Positions 6,986 to 15,996 of a stretch of 38,407 nucleotides of DNA are shown piece after piece (position 1 is the stretch's first letter; every line of letters starts with the position of its first letter). Below the pieces are notes generated by a model. That model was not told the origin of the DNA. It worked only from the letters and a program-made list of their open reading frames with translations, and made no database searches. The translations under genes were made by a program, and so were the position numbers. The stretch is from Euryarchaeota archaeon UBA462. Its GTDB lineage: Archaea; Thermoplasmatota; Poseidoniia; Poseidoniales; Thalassarchaeaceae. The stretch is taken from the NCBI GenBank assembly GCA_002506755.1, contig DAYD01000018.1:112132-150538 (forward strand). Direction: 5' to 3'.

Positions 6986-9316
6986 ATGGAAAGTGAGGCT
7001 GATCCTTCAGTTTTTGAAGAACGGATATACTACAAGATAGGGCTGTTTGTTCACGACTACGCCAACGTCGTACTAATCAGCTCCCTTCTGCTATGTGCTG
7101 GGCTTGGGTATATGATAACACTAGAGCCAAAGTACATTGAAGGATACGGGGAAGGAGATCTAGAATCTGTTGATGGCTGGGAGGCTGCCGGTGAAGGTTT
7201 CTCGGATCCCAACGAAACGGCCTTCGAGTCCTTCCATGTTCTTTTCCATCATCCCGGCCACTCGTACAACGATAGCGAGGTTATATCTGCTATTCAGTCC
7301 ACAATAGAGGTACTAGCAATCAACAAGGATGTGGATTTGGACGTTCCATGGGAAACAAATGAGGCAAATCGCTCCTCACTAGTAAGCGAGGTTGATCCCT
7401 CATGGTCTAGGGTCCACGTTAAAGTTAATATGAACAGAGAAGATTCTAAGGTTCTGCTGAAGGATATTTATCAGGAAATAGAGCTGCCTAGAGATGCTCC
7501 AGAGGGAATGGAGAAGTACCTCACAGATAACTTGGCGATAGACATAACCTTCGACTTGGTACTGAAGGAGGAGCTACTAAGGGCTGAGTTGATTTCAGCT
7601 CCATTGACTATCATAATTCTGTTATTCGTTTTCGGCACAGTTGTCTCTGCAGGCCTCCCGGCACTATCCGGAATATACACAGTAATTGCTGCAGTGGGGA
7701 TAATCCACGGCCTTACCTATGTGGTGGATGACCTAACTGTTTACGCCGTGAACATTGTTTCCCTATTGGGGATAGGTTTGAGCGTTGATTATTCTCTTTT
7801 CATTGTTAACAGATTTAGAGAGGAGATGGGAAGAGGACACGACAAAAGGGTTGCGATTGCGATGACTAGCGCGACTGCCGGAAGAGCGATTCTTTTCTCT
7901 GGACTAACCGTGGTTGCTGGCCTCACTGGAATGCTGTTTTTCGAGAATACAGGATTGCCTTCCCTGGGATGGGGAGGCATTTGTGCGACTCTAGTCGCAC
8001 TGACATCCTCGGTTATTCTTCTGCCCTCAATTTTAGCCATACTTGGAGGGAGAATCAACTCATTGAAGGTGCCATTCGGACTCAGTACGGAGGTATCAGA
8101 TGATGGTTTCTGGTCAGATCTTGCCAAGAGAGTGATGGATAGGCCTTTCTCATTCTTAGTCCCGTCTGTTCTAATCCTCTTGGCCGCAGGGGCTCCATTC
8201 CTTCAGGCAGAATGGGGAATAACATCTTGGAGAGCTTTGAGTCCAGATAATGAGGCTAGAAGCGGTATGGAGTTGACCGATGAGAAATGGCCCTTAGAAG
8301 TATCAAACACTGCTTTGGTCGTTTACGAAATTCAACCGGAAACTGATGTCTTTTCGGAGGAAAACATCAGACAATTACACTCATTTTCAAAGGATATACT
8401 AGAAATTGAAGGGGTAAACTATGTTTTCACCTACGCTCATTTCAACTCAACATGGACTGAGGATGAAGTGGTGAACTTTTGGGACAGATCAGGAGATGGG
8501 GATTTGCCTCCAGAGCAAGCAGCATCCCTTCAGATGAATAGGAGTTTCTATTCCGCCACGGTTGGCGATGGGGTTGTTATTGTCCGGGTTGCGATAGAAG
8601 GAGACCAGAGCAGTGAGTCCTCCAGAGAGGTTGTCCAACAGATAAGGAGTCTGGAGTCGAAAGAAGGCCAATTTGGTGAGGGGTCAGAAGTTAATGTCGC
8701 TGGATTCGCGGCGTATAACCAAGATGTACTGGATGCGGTAAAAGAAAATCTGCCAATTGCGCTAATGTTCATACTCGCTTCCAGTTATTTTTTGATATTC
8801 TTGCAGGTAAGGTCAGTTATACTTCCTCTGAAGGCCCTCATAATGAACGTACTTTCTGTTAGCGCATCGTTCGGTATACTGGTTTGGGTCTTTCAAGAGG
8901 GGAACGGGGCTGAGCTACTCAACTTTACACCCCAACCTATAGATCCAACAACTCCAGTAATGATCTTCGCCATACTATTTGGATTAAGCATGGACTATGA
9001 GGTACTGATGCTTTCCAGAATCCACGAAGAATGGGAAAGGACTGAGGATAATACAATGGCCGTAGCCATGGGACTCCAGAAGAGCGGACGAATAATTACC
9101 TCGGCCGCTCTAGTTATGGTGACCGTATTCTCAGCTTTTGGTTTCTCCTCTGTCTCCCTGATGATGCAGTTCGGTTTCATGCTCGCACTTGGAGTGGCGG
9201 TCGATGCCACAATAGTTAGGGCACTGGTGGTACCTTCCACGATGAGGCTAATGGGGGATCTGAACTGGTGGGCGCCAGCATGGATCAAAGGTGTATCAGC
9301 CGCCAGGGATACATAG
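6986..9316 (+). CDS. RND superfamily transporter (MMPL/HAE3-like)
   Basis: A 776-residue polytopic protein with the duplicated RND plan: one N-terminal helix (about 22-44), a large extracytoplasmic domain (about 45-205), a five-helix bundle, a second helix (about 390), a second external domain (about 410-590) and a final five-helix bundle. Each half carries the MMPL/HAE3 signature at its fourth helix: SVDYSLFIVNRFREEM in the first half and LSMDYEVLMLSRIHEEW in the second, where charged residues carry the proton relay. Relatives include MmpL lipid transporters and HpnN hopanoid transporters. Its position after a GGR-like reductase and a HAD phosphatase invites a role in lipid or isoprenoid export, but the cargo is unknown. 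The stop lies 34 bases before the following dehydrogenase start. Confidence 0.88.
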   Translation: MESEADPSVFEERIYYKIGLFVHDYANVVLISSLLLCAGLGYMITLEPKYIEGYGEGDLESVDGWEAAGEGFSDPNETAFESFHVLFHHPGHSYNDSEVISAIQSTIEVLAINKDVDLDVPWETNEANRSSLVSEVDPSWSRVHVKVNMNREDSKVLLKDIYQEIELPRDAPEGMEKYLTDNLAIDITFDLVLKEELLRAELISAPLTIIILLFVFGTVVSAGLPALSGIYTVIAAVGIIHGLTYVVDDLTVYAVNIVSLLGIGLSVDYSLFIVNRFREEMGRGHDKRVAIAMTSATAGRAILFSGLTVVAGLTGMLFFENTGLPSLGWGGICATLVALTSSVILLPSILAILGGRINSLKVPFGLSTEVSDDGFWSDLAKRVMDRPFSFLVPSVLILLAAGAPFLQAEWGITSWRALSPDNEARSGMELTDEKWPLEVSNTALVVYEIQPETDVFSEENIRQLHSFSKDILEIEGVNYVFTYAHFNSTWTEDEVVNFWDRSGDGDLPPEQAASLQMNRSFYSATVGDGVVIVRVAIEGDQSSESSREVVQQIRSLESKEGQFGEGSEVNVAGFAAYNQDVLDAVKENLPIALMFILASSYFLIFLQVRSVILPLKALIMNVLSVSASFGILVWVFQEGNGAELLNFTPQPIDPTTPVMIFAILFGLSMDYEVLMLSRIHEEWERTEDNTMAVAMGLQKSGRIITSAALVMVTVFSAFGFSSVSLMMQFGFMLALGVAVDATIVRALVVPSTMRLMGDLNWWAPAWIKGVSAARDT

Positions 9317-9350
9317 GAAACTCAATCTCTGTCCCCCCGGTGGAGTTTCC

Positions 9351-10391
9351 ATGACGGTACTAGTCACAGGGGCGAGCGGGTACATTGGAAGTCACATTGT
9401 TGCAAACCTACTTTCCAAAGGAAAAACTGTGAGAGCTACCGTTAGAGATTCCTCGGATCCCGAAAGAGTAGACCATCTAGCAGCCATGGAGGTAGAACAT
9501 GAAGGTAGCCTGGAGATAGTACAGATGGATCTTTTAGACCCGGTCTCAGTAAAAAAGGCGATTTTTGGCTGTAAAGAGGTGATTCATACTGCTGCGGTTG
9601 TTGTATTAAACTCAAAAAGGGCCAAGGAAAAAATTGTCGATCCAAGCGTTCTTGGGACCAAGAACGTTCTAGAAGCAATAGATGCTTCAGGTTCTGTAAA
9701 TTGCCTGATCCATACATCATCGACGGCTGCTATCAGGCCGCAAAAATACGTTGATGGTCAAGTGCTTACTACTGATACTTGGGCAAAGGATGCGAATATC
9801 GAGGAAAATCCGTATGGTTATGCAAAATATTCAGCCGAGATGCTGGTTAGAGATTGGCACAAATCCAAAGATGATAGTTTTAGAATGGTGACGATCAATC
9901 CCTGTGTCGTGCTCGGCCCTCCTCTATCAAAAAGGCACCTCAGAGGGAGCCCATCTTTCGTCATGATGCTTTTGAACAGAGAAATCCCATTCGTCATTCC
10001 GATGCACATGAGCATAGTGGATGTAAGAGACGTAGCTGAAGCTCATGTTAGAGCCATGACAGAAGGAGAGCAAGCGGGGAGGTACTTGGTCGTCTCCGGT
10101 CAAATGTGGTGGAAAGAAGTTGCTAGTACCATCAGAACCGCACACCCAGATTTACCAGTACCAACTAGGCAGATTCCCTATCTATTGTCTCTAGTAGTAT
10201 CCATCTTTCACCCAAAGGTAAGTTTGTCTTGGGCGCTTACTCATTTAGGGAAGAGGCTGTTCTGGGATGCGACCCCTGCTGAGAATGATTTAGGCATGAA
10301 ATGGTTAAGTCCGGAGCAATCATTGCTAGATACGATTCCAACGATCTTAGAAAATAATTGGCATGATGGGAAAGCTAGATCGAAGAAGTAG
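9351..10391 (+). CDS. extended SDR, NAD(P)-dependent epimerase/dihydroflavonol reductase-like
   Basis: A Rossmann-fold oxidoreductase of about 346 residues of the extended short-chain dehydrogenase family. The ATG at 9351 places the cofactor motif TGASGYIGSH at residues 6-15; the frame runs upstream to 9291 but that part overlaps the transporter gene and is not family-like. Downstream are the HTAAVV segment, the catalytic Ser in HTSSTAA, and the YGYAKYSAE motif with the catalytic Tyr-x-x-x-Lys, then the NPCVVLGP substrate-loop segment. The pattern is closest to dihydroflavonol-4-reductase / 3-beta-HSD-like members, which reduce ketones on hydrophobic or sugar substrates. The substrate is unknown. 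It converges on the subtilase gene with a 2-base gap. Confidence 0.88.
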   Translation: MTVLVTGASGYIGSHIVANLLSKGKTVRATVRDSSDPERVDHLAAMEVEHEGSLEIVQMDLLDPVSVKKAIFGCKEVIHTAAVVVLNSKRAKEKIVDPSVLGTKNVLEAIDASGSVNCLIHTSSTAAIRPQKYVDGQVLTTDTWAKDANIEENPYGYAKYSAEMLVRDWHKSKDDSFRMVTINPCVVLGPPLSKRHLRGSPSFVMMLLNREIPFVIPMHMSIVDVRDVAEAHVRAMTEGEQAGRYLVVSGQMWWKEVASTIRTAHPDLPVPTRQIPYLLSLVVSIFHPKVSLSWALTHLGKRLFWDATPAENDLGMKWLSPEQSLLDTIPTILENNWHDGKARSKK

Positions 10392-10393
10392 TT

Positions 10394-12838
10394 TCAATCG
10401 TTTGTCAAATCCTCATCTTGTTCCCAGTGGGTATTTCTTCTGAACCAGAGAGTGCCTGCTAGGATTATTGATGCGAATCCAAGCACTGAAATAGCCATAA
10501 AAGCTGTAATTCCGGATGATTTGTCACCATACGATTCTGTCTCTACTAGGAATGACGGGATCTTGCTCTGATCGTAAACTGGACGGATCATCACAAGTTC
10601 TGATGCTTCTTCTTGGTCGTAAAAATCGGATGGCACTGCGGGGTCTAGATCCGAATAGCCATCGAATCGGAGCGGTACCTCAACAAATCGGTCCTCTGAT
10701 AGATCAATAGTCAACAGTACATCAAAAGTATATGGCACCCTAGGTTCCATGAATTCCGAGCCTGTGATAACACTAGTAATTGGAAGAGATATTGCATTCC
10801 CCGTCACATCAAACTCTGTCCATTTTTCCCAATGCTCAGAGTTTACCTCAAGAACAATGTAAATTGTATCACCGACAAGAGTTCCTTGCCCTTGTGCATC
10901 ATCATCACCATCTGAGCCTAGGTCCACATTGGGCCTAATCTGAGCTATTTGCGCGGTATCTGTATCCCAATCGAGAGAGCTGAAGGATATCTGCATCTCG
11001 TAAGTTCCGTTGGGGACCCACATGTAGTGTCTGTCCTCGGTTGCATAAGTACCAAAAGTACTGGTGGGTCCATTGTTGAAATGACTCCATTCTCCCTTCC
11101 ATGCATGCCTAAGTTGATCGGTTTTGAGAGTTATTGGACTCGTTTCCATGATTTCCTCATAATGGTCATATGCGTCCCAGACTGTAATTTCGGGATTGTC
11201 AATAAAACCATCTCCGTCTGGGTCCCTCATCACTTGGGTCGTTATAGCCAGGGCAAGTGCTCGATCGGTATCTACTAGTCCATGACCGACTCTCCAATCG
11301 TGGCAGCGATTGGTATTGTGGGAGATGTGGCATTCATCGGGGATGTCGTCACAGGAATCGTCATCATTCCCATCCTCGCAAGAGTTCCTCAAGAAGCCAT
11401 AATGTGAAGTCAATTCAAGTATTAGTTCGACTTCATGAACCTTGGACTCGTTCCTATCATCCCAATCGTCAAACTGGATTCCCTTCGCAGAGTCGTTGAA
11501 GTACATACTATCCAAATGGTCATGATCTTCAACTTGGTATGATGCGACGCCAAGAGATGGTGCAGCTGCCAACAATAGTGTTGCTATTCCACCTATGTGA
11601 GGTGTAGCCATACTCGTTCCAGAGATAGCCATGTAATACAAATCTCCTTGGGTTCTAGTTGAAGCATCAATAGCGGTTGCCCTTGGAGCTGTTGCCCAAA
11701 TATTCCTTCCCGGGGCTCCAATATCAGGCCAAGTATGTTGTTGAGTCTTCCAACCTCTGCTAGAAAAAGATGTGACTTCATTACCCTCGTGGACAAGTGC
11801 TGCAACTGATATAGCGGATGGTGTGTTTGCATAGACGTTGGTTCTGAGGTCGTTTTCAGCCTCGTCACCGTTGCCGCCGCTATTTGAAGCGGCAAAAATC
11901 ACCGCTACCTGATTTTCGTATGTCAGCATATCAGTTAGCAAAGTCACGGCATTGGAGGGATTGTAGTCCCCATTTGTGCCCCAAGAGTTAGACACTACTC
12001 TGATATTGTACTCATTTAATCCGGGCCTGCTATGTTGGTAGGTCCATTCAAGACCTTGAACGGCTGCAAAAATTGAGGCCCCATCACCAGTTCCAAGAGC
12101 TACTATAGTTGCGCCTTTGGCAGTGCCCAAGCGTCTTCCACCAGACGCATCTCCATTTCCTGCGATTGTGCCACCAACGTGGGTCCCGTGCCCGCTTGAA
12201 GTATCTGAATTACAATTCGGGGCGTCCACCCAAGCCACACCTGTCCATTTAGCAGACCAAATCAATTTCTCGCCCGTCCAAGGTTCTCCACAGTCAAAGT
12301 CCGGGTGTTCTCCGTCGATCCCGGTGTCCAGGTCTACAGCTGTAGCTCCAGATCCGTCATATTCTGAGAAAGATAGGTCTGATTCTGTTTTCACTACTCC
12401 ATCGGTTCCGATTATTACTCTGTGCCACGCAAGGCTAGCATTAACCCAGCGAACGGTTTCATGCATCATTGCGTTGTAATCATCCTGATCACCTGGGAGG
12501 TAAAAGTGTTCTATCGGAACGTTGGCCTCAAGATGTTTAACGAATGGGTATTGTGAAATTTGTGAGATCTGCTCTGCATTACCCCTAATCAGGGCTCCAT
12601 ATAACACGCTGAGTTCGGACTCTACTGTAATTCCGGTTAATTGTATTGAGTTCCAAATATTCTGGTCCGGGGGTCGAGTAAATTGGATTATTACCTCGAT
12701 TTCATCACTACTGTTGAGCCGAGAGACAAGTTCTGTGCTCATCTTTGAGGTGTCCGCTTGGTCGGATTGACTGCTGACTGCTAGAGAGCCAGACAGACTG
12801 ACTACGAGAGCCGTGAGAAAAACAGCGGTAGCTCTCAT
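10394..12838 (-). CDS. secreted, C-terminally membrane-anchored subtilisin-family serine protease
   Basis: An 814-residue S8 protease. A signal peptide occupies about residues 1-22. An I9-like propeptide region follows (about 45-112). The catalytic triad is visible: Asp 171 in DTGIDGEHPD, His 217 in SSGHGTHVGG, Ser 409 in SGTSMATPH; the oxyanion Asn is probably N319 in AASNSGG. Beyond the catalytic domain is a Cys- and Asp-rich segment (about 480-505), beta-rich extension domains, and a C-terminal membrane helix (about 780-803) followed by a short basic then acidic tail. The layout predicts a protease displayed on the outer face of the membrane, likely for degrading external protein. A Shine-Dalgarno-like AAGGTG precedes the ATG. 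It is divergent from a sialidase-fold lipoprotein. Confidence 0.93.
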   Translation of the reverse strand: MRATAVFLTALVVSLSGSLAVSSQSDQADTSKMSTELVSRLNSSDEIEVIIQFTRPPDQNIWNSIQLTGITVESELSVLYGALIRGNAEQISQISQYPFVKHLEANVPIEHFYLPGDQDDYNAMMHETVRWVNASLAWHRVIIGTDGVVKTESDLSFSEYDGSGATAVDLDTGIDGEHPDFDCGEPWTGEKLIWSAKWTGVAWVDAPNCNSDTSSGHGTHVGGTIAGNGDASGGRRLGTAKGATIVALGTGDGASIFAAVQGLEWTYQHSRPGLNEYNIRVVSNSWGTNGDYNPSNAVTLLTDMLTYENQVAVIFAASNSGGNGDEAENDLRTNVYANTPSAISVAALVHEGNEVTSFSSRGWKTQQHTWPDIGAPGRNIWATAPRATAIDASTRTQGDLYYMAISGTSMATPHIGGIATLLLAAAPSLGVASYQVEDHDHLDSMYFNDSAKGIQFDDWDDRNESKVHEVELILELTSHYGFLRNSCEDGNDDDSCDDIPDECHISHNTNRCHDWRVGHGLVDTDRALALAITTQVMRDPDGDGFIDNPEITVWDAYDHYEEIMETSPITLKTDQLRHAWKGEWSHFNNGPTSTFGTYATEDRHYMWVPNGTYEMQISFSSLDWDTDTAQIAQIRPNVDLGSDGDDDAQGQGTLVGDTIYIVLEVNSEHWEKWTEFDVTGNAISLPITSVITGSEFMEPRVPYTFDVLLTIDLSEDRFVEVPLRFDGYSDLDPAVPSDFYDQEEASELVMIRPVYDQSKIPSFLVETESYGDKSSGITAFMAISVLGFASIILAGTLWFRRNTHWEQDEDLTND

Positions 12839-13065
12839 TAAATTTCACACCTTCAATATCGTAAAAAAACCCTTCATTGGGTGGGTTTGCGCACATTGAA
12901 TAGAAAGCATAGCAAGCAAAATACGTGGGTCATCACTTATTGCAACTCTAGTTTTTGTTGATTGTAGCGCTAGCATCGGGGGTAATTGGAGACGTTTTGG
13001 ATCCTGTGAATTACTGAAATCTGCAAGCCGTTTAACTGATGTAGGCATGCCTTGGCCGAGGTATT
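12839..13065. other. divergent intergenic region between subtilase and Asp-box lipoprotein
   Basis: This 227-base gap holds the starts of both exported-protein genes. On the minus strand a SD-like AAGGTG sits before the subtilase ATG. On the plus strand GTTTAACTGATG (13030-13041), a TTTAA element about 32 bases before the GTG at 13066, is the best TATA candidate. I see no RNA gene and no coding frame with family resemblance here. Confidence 0.4.
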
Positions 13066-14529
13066 GTGCGAGTCGTATCCTTATGTTTGGTATTGATCAT
13101 GATAATGGCCCCATTGGGCGGATGCTTCCAGGAAGAGGCATTGGCAGAGGAAACGGATGGTGTTTTCGACAGCCTTTGCCAAGAAAATGGAAGTACAATC
13201 AGCAATACGACCTGGTACCACTACGAGAATGCCACTGATGCTACACAGGTTTCAGACCTGATCAATGGCACTTCGATTCTTGTAGGAGACAATGTACCAG
13301 AGTGTGCTGTAGGAACCTACTACGGTATAGGAATGACTACTTTTGAACCTACGATAGGGGTCACATCTCTCGACAACTTGTACATTACCAGCTGGGGTAA
13401 TGGTCCAGCGGGATCAACTGCAATAGTGAGGTGCTCTGGGATGGTGAGTATGTCCAATATCAGTGAATATGTTTGTGAGGATGTTTACACCGCCCTCTTG
13501 CCAGTGCCAAATAGCAACGACCCGTACGTGTACGTAGATCCATGGACAGACCGAATTATGAAGTTCGACATGCATGCATTGCTTGGAATGACTGTGGAAT
13601 GGTCCGATAACGAGGGGCAGAGCTGGGTTGGTCCATCGGTTGCCACTGGTTGGTCGGTACAAGATCACCAGACTATTGCCTCCTCTCCCTATCCTGCAGC
13701 ATTCCACGAGACGACATGGGTATTCTGTGTGAACGGGAATTATCCTTATCCTGTTTGCTCGGCAAGCAACGATGGTGGCCTCACTTGGGGTCCAGAGCTT
13801 CCAGGTACACCTTCTGACTGTGAAAGTGGGGGATTAACCGGCCACATGATAGGGAGCGAGAACGGAAACTTCTACAGAGGCAATAGGGGATGTAATGGAG
13901 GAGAAGGCTACTCGATATACAGAAGCACCAATGGCGGACTAATTTGGACTGAGCATCCACTACCTACAGACACAACAGGAACTGCCGAGACGTGGAATTT
14001 TGAGGAGGCTCAAGTTGCCACGGACTCCGAGGATAACGTACACGCTTTCTGGATGGGCTTCGACAATATGCCCTACTACTCGTACTCCAGAGATGAGGGG
14101 GAGACGTGGAGCAATCCAATTATGATCGCGCCACCAATTGATTTGAACGGAACAGGGTTTCCAGTGATCACCGCGGGTGGCCCCGGAAAGGTTGCCTTAG
14201 GATACCTTGGAGACTCGGGAGGGGACACTTGGAACGGCTATCTAACAGTGATCACCGATGCCTTTTCTGAGATGCCTCTCCTGACAACGGTTCAGGTAAA
14301 CAATTGGGGGGACCCACTTGACACTTCAACCGATTGTGGCTACAATAGATGCGGGGGTTTCGGAGACTTCAACGATATAATAATTGATCAGCATGGTCGT
14401 GCTTGGTTCGGTCTGGCTCACAACGTTGGTGGTGAGATCGGAATCTTCGGGACAATGGCAACAGGGCCTTCTCTACGTGGGAACGGAACTTTGGCAGAAT
14501 TACCAATAGGAGGACCTGTGACCCTCTAA
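13066..14529 (+). CDS. exported lipoprotein with Asp-box (BNR/sialidase-like) repeats
   Basis: A 487-residue protein starting at GTG. The N-terminus is a short hydrophobic signal ending in a lipobox-like APLGGC with Cys at residue 20, so it is probably lipid-anchored outside the membrane. Four Asp-box motifs of the form S-x-D/N-x-G-x-x-W are visible at about 180-187 (SDNEGQSW), 234-241 (SNDGGLTW), 287-294 (STNGGLIW) and 341-348 (SRDEGETW), spaced about 53 residues apart as in the blades of a six-bladed sialidase-fold propeller. Many Cys residues suggest disulfides. The arginine triad of true sialidases was not identified, so the activity may be glycan binding or something else. It is divergent from the subtilase. 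Confidence 0.8.
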   Translation: MRVVSLCLVLIMIMAPLGGCFQEEALAEETDGVFDSLCQENGSTISNTTWYHYENATDATQVSDLINGTSILVGDNVPECAVGTYYGIGMTTFEPTIGVTSLDNLYITSWGNGPAGSTAIVRCSGMVSMSNISEYVCEDVYTALLPVPNSNDPYVYVDPWTDRIMKFDMHALLGMTVEWSDNEGQSWVGPSVATGWSVQDHQTIASSPYPAAFHETTWVFCVNGNYPYPVCSASNDGGLTWGPELPGTPSDCESGGLTGHMIGSENGNFYRGNRGCNGGEGYSIYRSTNGGLIWTEHPLPTDTTGTAETWNFEEAQVATDSEDNVHAFWMGFDNMPYYSYSRDEGETWSNPIMIAPPIDLNGTGFPVITAGGPGKVALGYLGDSGGDTWNGYLTVITDAFSEMPLLTTVQVNNWGDPLDTSTDCGYNRCGGFGDFNDIIIDQHGRAWFGLAHNVGGEIGIFGTMATGPSLRGNGTLAELPIGGPVTL

Positions 14530-14546
14530 ACGACTTAAATCACATT

Positions 14547-15185
14547 CTAGAACAGAGTCGTTCCCATATTATATCCATCCCAGACAAATTTTGCTGAAAA
14601 GCAGAGCATGGCAACTCCACACAAAGCCAATATTCCCCGGTAAGTTCTAGGGGAGATCTGTCCACTAGCACGATGAAACGCATATGCGATCATAGCCTTT
14701 GTCAGCATAATTGTAATTAGGAAAGTTACTGCATAGGCAATTGGTGCAAAAAACTCTTGCCGTACTGCAGAGGCCATCAGAGGCCCGCCAATTAGGAACC
14801 AGAAGACGTAGACATTCGGATTCAGTAGATTCGTGGCTATGCCTCTGAGGAAGGAGCCTGTGGGTGTTGGATAGTGCTGATCGATATTAGGGGGATCTAG
14901 TGAGAAGCACTCTATTCCCATATGAGCAAGAAACGCTGCTCCTGCCAAAGTGACAACAAACAACAGAGATTGGTGTTCTGCTAGAAAAGCAGCTGCTAAT
15001 AGGCTGATTATTATCAATGGGCCGTCAGTAAATATTGGAGCTGCAGCAGTCCAAAGGCCCGCACGAAGCCCTCCTGACAAGGTTTCGCGGATTACCATTG
15101 TAAGAAGTGGTCCGGGTTTAATTCCCTCAATTACACCCAGAGATGCTCCAGCCAATGCCAGAGATATCACTATGTCAGTGTTCAT
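14547..15185 (-). CDS. LysE-family exporter
   Basis: A 212-residue membrane protein of the LysE family with the N-terminal signature EGIKPGPLLTMVI (about 20-32, the family PGP motif) and about six hydrophobic segments. The Gly/Pro-rich segment NLLNPNVYVFWFLIGGP (about 119-135) matches the conserved NPK/NPN motif of the family. It begins 3 bases after the stop of the Bax-inhibitor-like gene and is the last gene of the moeA-uvrA-BI-1-lysE run. It is clearly different from the LysE protein at 48-647, so the two are not a recent duplication. Its substrate is unknown. Confidence 0.86.
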   Translation of the reverse strand: MNTDIVISLALAGASLGVIEGIKPGPLLTMVIRETLSGGLRAGLWTAAAPIFTDGPLIIISLLAAAFLAEHQSLLFVVTLAGAAFLAHMGIECFSLDPPNIDQHYPTPTGSFLRGIATNLLNPNVYVFWFLIGGPLMASAVRQEFFAPIAYAVTFLITIMLTKAMIAYAFHRASGQISPRTYRGILALCGVAMLCFSAKFVWDGYNMGTTLF

Positions 15186-15188
15186 TGC

Positions 15189-15950
15189 CTATCTCCTTGA
15201 TGCGGAAATTTTTGCTAATAGCTTCAGAATCTCGAAGTATAGCCAAGTTAGCGTGACCATGAGTCCAAACGCTGCTCTCCACTCTAGCTTCTTTGGTGCT
15301 CCCCTTTGTACCCCTCTTTCTATAAAATCGAAGTCTGCGACTAGGCATAGAGCCCCTATGCCGACCACAAATAGTGAGAAGGCTATCCCTAATGGTCCGG
15401 CGCCGTGAATGTAAGGTATGTTGAACCATCCGGATATCGCTCCAATAATTGAAATTAGGTAAACAAGAAAGATCGCCGAAACTGCTGAGCTTACTGCTAT
15501 CGCAAGATTCCTATTCCAAGCGATTAGCCCTGCTCTATAGATCGCTATCATGGCCCCAAGAATGAGAAATGTTAGGAGAGCGGCCAAAATTCCTATCCCT
15601 GGCATTTCTAATGGCTCTTCGAAATACCATGTCATTCCTCCTAGGAACAATCCCTCGAATGCGGCATATAGGCAAATCAGAGCAGGATTCATGGAGCCAG
15701 AGAATATAACCATCAAGGCCACAATAAAACTACCAAGTAGACCAACTAGAATTAGCGGTGCAGAATTTGGCATTGAAAATGCGGTTGCTAAGGCCGTTGA
15801 GGTTGTGATCAAGAGTAGCAATCCGGTCTTTTCTGCAACACCCTCTATGGTCATCATGTTGCTCTCGTATCCATCCCACCACGCGGTCCCATCATAGGAG
15901 GATTTATCGAAAGTAGAGTCGTTGAGCGCTGGGTTTCCTGATCTGTACAT
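15189..15950 (-). CDS. Bax inhibitor-1/YccA-family membrane protein
   Basis: A 253-residue protein with about seven membrane helices, of the Bax inhibitor-1 (TMBIM) family, YccA-like subgroup. The N-terminal segment MYRSGNPALNDSTFD is characteristic of prokaryotic members annotated as YccA-like. The conserved ALICLYAAFEGLFLGG segment (about 96-111) and an acidic residue pair in the last helices (VADFDFIERG) fit the family, where buried Asp residues control a calcium leak. It lies between uvrA and lysE on the same strand with short gaps. The cellular role in archaea is not known. Confidence 0.9.
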   Translation of the reverse strand: MYRSGNPALNDSTFDKSSYDGTAWWDGYESNMMTIEGVAEKTGLLLLITTSTALATAFSMPNSAPLILVGLLGSFIVALMVIFSGSMNPALICLYAAFEGLFLGGMTWYFEEPLEMPGIGILAALLTFLILGAMIAIYRAGLIAWNRNLAIAVSSAVSAIFLVYLISIIGAISGWFNIPYIHGAGPLGIAFSLFVVGIGALCLVADFDFIERGVQRGAPKKLEWRAAFGLMVTLTWLYFEILKLLAKISASRR

Positions 15951-15996
15951 AACCCTCGATTGGGGGGGTCCTTCTCAAGAGTTGGCCCTTGGTCTA

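Noticed and set aside
48..15185. The two LysE-family genes as a recent duplication
   Set aside because: Their sequences differ throughout, apart from the short N-terminal PGP motif.
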